From Fertoeibacter niger (GTDB lineage: Bacteria > Pseudomonadota > Alphaproteobacteria > Rhodobacterales > Rhodobacteraceae): a stretch of DNA of 64,000 nucleotides. The stretch is from the NCBI RefSeq assembly GCF_009380135.2, contig NZ_WHUT02000001.1, positions 1-64,000 on the forward strand. The letters are read 5' to 3'. Under the pieces are notes generated by a model. It ran no database searches. It was not told where the DNA came from and saw only the letters and a program-made list of their open reading frames with translations. A program made the position numbers and the translations under genes. Shown in pieces: positions 58,652-64,000 of the stretch; the stretch's first letter is position 1, and every line of letters starts with the position of its first letter.

Positions 58652-60265
58652 ATGGCGGTGGCAGCGAAACTGGCGGTAGATTCCTCGGCCGATGCCATGC
58701 AGATGGCAGATGCCATGTTCGGCAACGGGATCGCCGTGCAATCGGCCAGCTATATCGGCGCCGCGTCGGCCAAGGGCATCTACAGCAACGGCGATCTGGT
58801 TGCGCCCGGTCTTACCCCGTCCGACTCGGGGGTGATCCTGTCAACCGGCAAGGCGGCTGATGTGACGAACGCCGCTGGCGATGCCAATGTTTCGGCGGGA
58901 ACGACGACAAATCACTACCGGCAAGGCGACGACGATCTGTCGCAGGTCTCTGGTCACGAGACGTTTGACGCGGCGGTGTTCGAGGCGACCTTCATCCCCG
59001 AGGGCAGCACGCTGACGATGCAGGTTGTGTTTTCGTCGGAGGAATATCTGGAGTTCACCAACTCGGGGTTCAATGATGCGGTGGGGGTCTGGGTCAACGG
59101 CGTTTCCGCTACGCTGACGGTCGGCACCGGCGACATCACGATCAACAACATCAATGACACCAGCAACGCCAACCTCTACATCGACAACCCGGCCAGTGCC
59201 GAGACGCACAACACCGAGATGGACGGCTTTACAGTGACACTGACGCTCAAGGCACCCGTCGTGCCGGGGCAGGTGAACACGATCAAGATCGGCATCGCCG
59301 ATGGCGGTGACGCGGCCTATGACAGCAACCTGCTCATCGCGGGCAATTCCATCCAGACCGCGCTGATCGCCGGGGATGACGCTGTCAGCATGACTGCCGG
59401 AACGACAGCACAGATCGACGTGCTGGCCAATGACGTTTCGGCAACAGGCGGAACGCTGACGATCACCCACATCAACGGTCAGGCTGTCGCGGTTGGCGAT
59501 ACCATCACGCTTGCAACAGGCGAACAGATCACGCTGACGGCGACGGGTTTTCGTCTGGCGATCGACGCGGAAGAAGCAGGCAGCAACACGTTTTCCTATA
59601 ACGTGGTGGATGACCTGGGCAATTCCGACGTGGCCTTTGTCACTGTCACAACGTCGGTGCCCTGCTTTGCCGCGGGCACGCTGGTTGCCACGCCAACCGG
59701 CCCCCGCCCGGTGGAGCGGATTTTGGTGGGTGATCTTGTCATGACGCTGGATCACGGCGCGCGGCCGGTGCGCTGGATCGGCAAGAGGCGGCTTTCGGGC
59801 AACGAACTGGCGGCGATGCCGGCTTTGCGCCCGATCCGCATCGCGCGAGGGGCCCTTGGGGCAGGGCGGCCGCTGGCGGATCTTCTGCTGTCGCCGCAGC
59901 ATCGGGTGCTGGTCCGTTCGCGCATTGCACGGCGGATGTTCGATGCCGACGAAGTGCTGGTGGCGGCAAAGCAGCTGCTGGGGATGCCCGGTGTCACGCA
60001 GGACTCTGGGGCGCAGTCTGTGACCTATGTGCATCTGCTGTTTGACCGGCACGAACTGGTTCTGTCCAATGGTGCGGCGACCGAGTCGCTGTTCACCGGG
60101 GCAGAGGCGGTGAAAACCATCGAGCCCGCTGCGCTGGCCGAGATTTTCGCCATCTTCCCGGCGCTGCGCGCGCCGCAGCCGGTGCGCCCCTTTGTGCAGG
60201 GCAAGGCGGCGCGCCAGCTGGCCGCGCGCCACCAGCGCAACGATGTGGCGTTGCAGGCACTGTGA
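58652..60265 (+). CDS. Large Hint-domain protein with choice-of-anchor-L-like module
   Basis: 537 residues from ATG 58652 (AGGGGG ahead). Order: N-terminal part typical of the choice-of-anchor L family (about 20-235; FSSEEYLEFTNSGFNDAVGVWVNG), an Ig/cadherin-like domain (about 245-350; Ala/Thr-rich, IDVLANDVSATGGTLTITHI), and a C-terminal Hint domain (~357-500) starting PCFAAGTLVATPTG with the splice-site Cys, VGDLVMTLDHGARPVRWIG and LLLSPQHRVLV with the His. No classical signal peptide. Such proteins are thought to be secreted and may self-process; no C-terminal extein Asn is obvious, so cleavage rather than splicing is likelier. Confidence 0.85.
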   Translation: MAVAAKLAVDSSADAMQMADAMFGNGIAVQSASYIGAASAKGIYSNGDLVAPGLTPSDSGVILSTGKAADVTNAAGDANVSAGTTTNHYRQGDDDLSQVSGHETFDAAVFEATFIPEGSTLTMQVVFSSEEYLEFTNSGFNDAVGVWVNGVSATLTVGTGDITINNINDTSNANLYIDNPASAETHNTEMDGFTVTLTLKAPVVPGQVNTIKIGIADGGDAAYDSNLLIAGNSIQTALIAGDDAVSMTAGTTAQIDVLANDVSATGGTLTITHINGQAVAVGDTITLATGEQITLTATGFRLAIDAEEAGSNTFSYNVVDDLGNSDVAFVTVTTSVPCFAAGTLVATPTGPRPVERILVGDLVMTLDHGARPVRWIGKRRLSGNELAAMPALRPIRIARGALGAGRPLADLLLSPQHRVLVRSRIARRMFDADEVLVAAKQLLGMPGVTQDSGAQSVTYVHLLFDRHELVLSNGAATESLFTGAEAVKTIEPAALAEIFAIFPALRAPQPVRPFVQGKAARQLAARHQRNDVALQAL

Positions 60266-60431
60266 TGGAACGGGACGGTGTGCGGGGCTGAGTGGCAGAT
60301 TGATCCGGTGGCTTCTGTCAGGCCCCGGCAACCAGTTTGCAGCGAAGGTGCATTCCGCCGCAGATTGCGCCCGTCATCTGGCGCTGCGGGAAGTGGCCCG
60401 GCCGCAGGTGCAGCCCCCCGCCCGCCGCGGG

Positions 60432-61004
60432 TCAGCGCAGCAACACCATCCGGTCGCCGTCAATCTCCACCCGGAAGCGGCCCAGATAATCCATCCCCAA
60501 CAGGGATCCATCCATCGGCGCCTCGTTCACAAAGGCGGTCAGGCGGCGGTCGGTGACGGGGCCAAGCGCCACATCCTCCAGCAACACGCGCGCCGTGCGG
60601 ACGGGGCCGTTTGCGGTCTGGGCCTGCCCGTCGAACCGCAGGGTGGCCAGATCGATGCCCAGGGCCTGCGCATCGGCGGGCGACAGAACAACCGATGTGG
60701 CCCCGGTATCGGCCAGAAAGGTCACGGGCTGGCCCCGCACGGTCAGCGTCACATAGTAATGCCCGTCAGGTGCGCGGGGGATGGTGATGCCGCCGTCCTG
60801 CATCACCGCCTGCTGCGGGCGGCTGGCCTGCATGCCGGTCCAGACGCCGTAAGCCGCCATCAGGCCCAGAAAGATCATCCCCCAGGCCAGCGCCGTGCGC
60901 AGCGCAAGGCCCAGACGGCTGCGGTATTCGGCAAAGACCCAGCCACCCACGGCCATCAGCAGCAGCAAAAGATAGGCCAGTTGTCCGTAACTTCCGCCGT
61001 CCAT
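60432..61004 (-). CDS. Membrane-anchored retropepsin-like aspartic protease
   Basis: 190 residues. Two TM segments in the first 65 residues (LAYLLLLLMAVGGWVFAEY and ALAWGMIFLGLMAAYGVW), then a single-lobe clan AA aspartic protease domain (about 85-190) with the active site FLADTGATSVVLSPADA and the tail LLGMDYLGRFRVEI. Single-lobe proteases act as dimers. Same strand as the genes to the right but separated by 74 bp. Confidence 0.87.
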   Translation of the reverse strand: MDGGSYGQLAYLLLLLMAVGGWVFAEYRSRLGLALRTALAWGMIFLGLMAAYGVWTGMQASRPQQAVMQDGGITIPRAPDGHYYVTLTVRGQPVTFLADTGATSVVLSPADAQALGIDLATLRFDGQAQTANGPVRTARVLLEDVALGPVTDRRLTAFVNEAPMDGSLLGMDYLGRFRVEIDGDRMVLLR

Positions 61005-61078
61005 CGCCCCGATCCTTCTGCTGTGCGCCCGTCCGATATAGGGGCCGCCCGCGCCGATGCAATTGGCGGGGGGCGTGG

Positions 61079-61699
61079 TCAGCCGATCAGCCCGGTGCCT
61101 CTGATCCCGTCGATCACGAATTGCACCGACAGCGCCGCCAGCAGCATGCCCAACAGGCGGGTGATCACGATGGTGCCGATGCGTCCCAGCATCCGCTCCA
61201 GCGGACCTGCGATCAGGAACAGCGCAAAGGCCAGCGCCACCACGAAGATCATCACCAGATGCACGGCCACCGTGCCCGCCCAGCCCGGACCGGATTCACC
61301 CACCAGCAGGATCATCGTGGCAATCGCCCCCGGCCCCGCGATCAGCGGGATGGCGATGGGAAACACCGACGGGTCATGCAGGGGCTCGTTCTTCTGGCCC
61401 TCGCGCCGCTGGGTGCGGCGTTCGAACAGCATGTCCAGCGCGGTCAGGAACAGGAGTATCCCGCCCGCGATGCGGAAGGCGGGCATGGAAATGCCGATGA
61501 AGTTCAGCACCGCCTCGCCTGCCAGCCCGAACACCGTCAGGATGCCGATGGCCACAATGCAGGCCCGCCCGCCAATCGCGCGGCGCTGCGCGGGCGACAT
61601 GCCGGGGGTCAGCGCGATGAACAAAGGGATCAACCCCGGAGGGTCGATGACCACAAACAGCGTGGCAAAGGCGGTGATGAGGAAGGCGGTTTCGATCAT
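61079..61699 (-). CDS. MarC-family membrane protein
   Basis: 206-residue polytopic protein with six TM helices. MarC/NAAT signature near the N-terminus, ATLFVVIDPPGLIPLFIALT, and PLIAGPGAIATMILL in the middle. The biochemical function of the family is unclear despite the NAAT name. Upstream 68 bp gap contains CCTAGCC, a possible -10 element (minus strand GGCTAGG). Confidence 0.92.
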   Translation of the reverse strand: MIETAFLITAFATLFVVIDPPGLIPLFIALTPGMSPAQRRAIGGRACIVAIGILTVFGLAGEAVLNFIGISMPAFRIAGGILLFLTALDMLFERRTQRREGQKNEPLHDPSVFPIAIPLIAGPGAIATMILLVGESGPGWAGTVAVHLVMIFVVALAFALFLIAGPLERMLGRIGTIVITRLLGMLLAALSVQFVIDGIRGTGLIG

Positions 61700-61767
61700 C
61701 GGGAACCCTGCATGTCTGGCCCACCCATTCCTAGCCGCTGCGGTGGCCGCAAGCCAGAACTTACGGT

Positions 61768-62223
61768 TCAGACGATACGCGGCCCCAGTGTGGCGGGGTC
61801 GATGCCCGGCGTGGCCCAGAATTCGGCGGCAAAGGGCGGCAGGCGGGCGATCACCCGGTCAAGATCGCGCGCCTGCACCGCCTTGCGCAGGGCGATTGCC
61901 GTGGCGGCCACGCAGTTTTCCGGCGTCAGGTTGTGGTGCGGGCGCAGCGCGCGGGCCTCGGCCGTCCAGTCGGCACGGGTGCGGGGGTCGGCAGGCGGTG
62001 CCAACTGCCATTCCGCCACGAACAGCGCGCGCAGCACTGACGGCAGCACCCCGGCAAAATCCACCGCCTGTTGCGGGGTCAGACGGCGGCGAAAGGCGCG
62101 CAGCACGCCTTGCACCGCCGTGTAGGTGGAATTGTCGCTGACCAGCGCCATTTCGTCGCGCGCATCGGCCAGAAAGGCGCGCCATTCCGCCGTGGCCTGC
62201 CGGTAGGTTGCTGGCATCGGCAT
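61768..62223 (-). CDS. DUF2267-like protein
   Basis: 151-residue soluble protein with the DUF2267 helical pattern (STYTAVQGVLRAFRRRLTPQQAVDFAGVLPSVLRALFVAEW) followed by a second helical half (HHNLTPENCVAATAIALRKAVQARDLDRVIARLP). Function unknown. Stands on the same strand 6 bp after the ABC-F stop, so it is likely co-transcribed with it. Confidence 0.82.
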   Translation of the reverse strand: MPMPATYRQATAEWRAFLADARDEMALVSDNSTYTAVQGVLRAFRRRLTPQQAVDFAGVLPSVLRALFVAEWQLAPPADPRTRADWTAEARALRPHHNLTPENCVAATAIALRKAVQARDLDRVIARLPPFAAEFWATPGIDPATLGPRIV

Positions 62224-62229
62224 CGGCGA

Positions 62230-64000
62230 TCAGGCCCCAACAAGCTCCAGCTTTTCCTGCGCTTTCAGCCACAGCGCCTCGGCACGGTCCAGACCTTCCA
62301 TCACCTCGGCGTATTTCTTTTGCCAGGTTTCCGCCTCGGATCCGCGGGACGGGTCGTAAAGCGCAGGGTCAGCCAGCTTTTTCGCCAGTTTGTCGCGCAT
62401 GTCGTTCAGCTTGCCCAGCCGTTCCTCGCATTTGCGCACCTCGGCCTTGAGGGCCAGAATCTCGTCGCGGCTGGCCTTTTTCGGCTTGTCCGCCACCACG
62501 GGTTTTTCCTTGGGCGTCTCGTCGCCCGCCAGCAGTTCGGCGCGGTAGGTGTCGAGATCCTTTTCATAGGGCACCACCGCTCCGCCCTTCACCAGCCAAA
62601 GCCGGTCGGCCACCAGCCCCAAAAGGTGCATGTCATGGCTGACCAGCACCACGGCACCGGAATATTGCGTCAGCGCCTCGACCAGCGCCTCGCGGCTTTC
62701 CATGTCAAGGTGGTTGGTCGGTTCGTCCAGAATCAGCAGATGCGGCGCGTCGATGGTGGCCAGCAGCAACGAGAGCCGCGCCTTTTGCCCGCCCGACAGG
62801 CGGCCCACGGCGGTTTCCGCCTGATCGGCCATCAGGCCAAAGCCCGCAAGCCGCGCCCGCAGCCTTGGCTGCCCCTCGGCGGGCCGCAGCCGCATGACAT
62901 GTTGCAAGGGGGTTTCGTCGATATGCAGCTCGTCCACCTGATGCTGCGCGAAATAGCCGATGCGCAGTTTGGACGACCGCACGATCTTGCCCTCGGCCGT
63001 GGCCAGTTTCCCGGCCAGCAGCTTGGAAAGCGTCGATTTGCCTTCGCCGTTCCGCCCCAACAAGGCGATCCGGTCATCCTGATCTATGCGCAGGCTGAGT
63101 TTTTTCAGCACCGGCGGGCCGCCATAGCCCACAGCCGCATTGTCGATGTTGATGATCGGGGGCGACAGCTCTTCCGGCTCGGGGAAGGTGAAGACCTGTT
63201 TCTTCGCTTCCTCGGGCGGGGTGATCGTCTCCATCTTTTCCAGCATCTTCACGCGGCTTTGCGCCTGCACGGCTTTTGATGCCTTGGCCTTGAACCGGTC
63301 CACGAAAGATTGCAGATGCGCGCGCCGCGCCTCCTGCTTTTTCGCCTCGGCCACCAGAACGGCGCGCTTTTCGGCCATCTGGCGGGCGAACTGGTCATAA
63401 GGGCCGTTCCAGTAGGTCAGCTTTTTCTGATCCAGATGCAGGATGCCCTGCACCGCCCGGTTCAACAGCCCCCGGTCGTGGGAAATGATGATGACCGAAT
63501 GCGGGTATTTCTGAAGGTATGACTCCAGCCACAAGGCGCCTTCCAGATCCAGATAGTTGGTCGGTTCGTCCAGAAGCAGCAGGTCGGGCTGGGCAAACAG
63601 CACGCCCGCAAGTGCCACGCGCATCCGCCAGCCGCCGGAAAAATCGGAACAGGGGCGCAACTGCGCCTCGGCGTCAAACCCCAGACCTTTCAGAATCGCC
63701 GAAGCCCGGCCTTCCGCCGACCAGGCATCAATATCGGCCAGCCGGGTCTGAATTTCGGAAATGCGCGCGGGGTCATGCGCGGTTTCCGATTCCTTCAGCA
63801 AGGCTGCGCGTTCTGTATCCGCCTCCAGCACCGTATCCAGCAAGGATGTGGAGGATGACGGCACCTCCTGCGCCACGCCACCGATGCGGGACCGCGCGGG
63901 CAGGCTGATCTCACCGCCCTCCAGCGCCAGTTCGCCCCTTATCAGCTTGAACAGGGTGGTCTTGCCGGTGCCGTTGCGGCCGACAAGGCCGACCTTGTGG
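62230..64000 (-). CDS. ABC-F ATPase (Uup/EttA-like), 5' end beyond the window
   Basis: At least 590 codons visible; the reading frame continues through base 64000, where the first Walker A (VGRNGTGKTTLFK) is encoded at the very edge, so the start lies outside. First ATPase domain: DFSGGWRMRVALAG and LLLLDEPTNYLDLEGALWLE; then the ABC-F linker rich in Lys/Arg; second domain: GRNGEGKSTLSKLLAG, LSGGQKARLSLLLA, LILDEPTNHLDME. A C-terminal coiled coil (about 60 residues, EILALKAEVRKCEERLGKL) resembles the Uup tail. Translation- or DNA-linked ATPase without membrane parts. Confidence 0.94.
   Translation of the reverse strand, partial: HKVGLVGRNGTGKTTLFKLIRGELALEGGEISLPARSRIGGVAQEVPSSSTSLLDTVLEADTERAALLKESETAHDPARISEIQTRLADIDAWSAEGRASAILKGLGFDAEAQLRPCSDFSGGWRMRVALAGVLFAQPDLLLLDEPTNYLDLEGALWLESYLQKYPHSVIIISHDRGLLNRAVQGILHLDQKKLTYWNGPYDQFARQMAEKRAVLVAEAKKQEARRAHLQSFVDRFKAKASKAVQAQSRVKMLEKMETITPPEEAKKQVFTFPEPEELSPPIINIDNAAVGYGGPPVLKKLSLRIDQDDRIALLGRNGEGKSTLSKLLAGKLATAEGKIVRSSKLRIGYFAQHQVDELHIDETPLQHVMRLRPAEGQPRLRARLAGFGLMADQAETAVGRLSGGQKARLSLLLATIDAPHLLILDEPTNHLDMESREALVEALTQYSGAVVLVSHDMHLLGLVADRLWLVKGGAVVPYEKDLDTYRAELLAGDETPKEKPVVADKPKKASRDEILALKAEVRKCEERLGKLNDMRDKLAKKLADPALYDPSRGSEAETWQKKYAEVMEGLDRAEALWLKAQEKLELVGA

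Overview
The window is GC-rich, densely coding DNA that looks like a chromosomal segment of a Rhodobacteraceae (Alphaproteobacteria) genome. The reasons are gene content (NosR/ApbE pair, MarC, FtsB-like DivIC protein, class I aldolase beside pgk, a Hint-domain protein, ChvE-type sugar locus), very frequent ATGA/GTGA stop-start overlaps, -10 elements of the TAGGCT/GCTAGC kind lying a few bases from start codons, and a dispersed GGGGATATTT...CAGAAAATG repeat found at six places. The taxonomic call is inference from gene families; no rRNA or tRNA gene was seen.

Layout. 0.2-3.3 kb: two small unknown genes next to an insertion-sequence remnant, an MBL-fold hydrolase and a divergent EnvZ-type sensor kinase. 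3.4-16.1 kb: a type II secretion system in blocks: gspD-C-I-H-G (minus), gspL-M-(39-codon ORF)-E-F (plus), gspN (minus), then a LppC/LpoA-like lipoprotein gene-gspJ-gspK (plus). 16.1-22.5 kb: a 40-residue membrane microprotein behind an alphaproteobacterial SOS box, a NifU-like scaffold, hisI, an apbE-nosR pair without nosZ, an orphan ABC permease, and a glutathionyl-hydroquinone reductase. 22.6-34.9 kb: an aromatic-degradation region with LysR regulator, two intradiol ring-cleavage dioxygenases, an MhqO/PcpA-like extradiol enzyme, an MhqD-like hydrolase, maleylacetate reductase, a five-part branched-chain-type ABC importer and a TfdB-type flavin hydroxylase. A 269-bp near-perfect palindrome sits inside the importer genes. 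35.1-43.8 kb: a sugar locus with GbpR-like LysR, ChvE/GguA/GguB importer, GguC/AraD1 protein, arabonate-type dehydratase and a sugar 1-dehydrogenase. 44-51.5 kb: an N-methylproline-demethylase-like flavoenzyme with a divergent TetR gene, then an Rrf2 regulator and the sulfate importer operon. 51.6-64 kb: mainly housekeeping genes (FtsB-like, fba, pgk, two cyclophilins, tyrS, anmK, MarC, DUF2267, ABC-F), plus a Hint-domain protein and a membrane aspartic protease. The last gene runs off the right edge.

How the parts work together (inference). The aromatic region reads as one catabolic and detoxifying unit: import, hydroxylation to hydroxyquinol or hydroquinone, ring cleavage, reduction of maleylacetate to 3-oxoadipate, with MhqO/MhqD-like and glutathionyl-hydroquinone reductase functions to deal with quinone by-products. 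The sugar locus imports and oxidises L-arabinose or D-galactose through the lactone/aldonate route but lacks the last enzymes here. The T2SS is unusual in its lipoprotein partner and in the long repetitive leaders of its pseudopilins.
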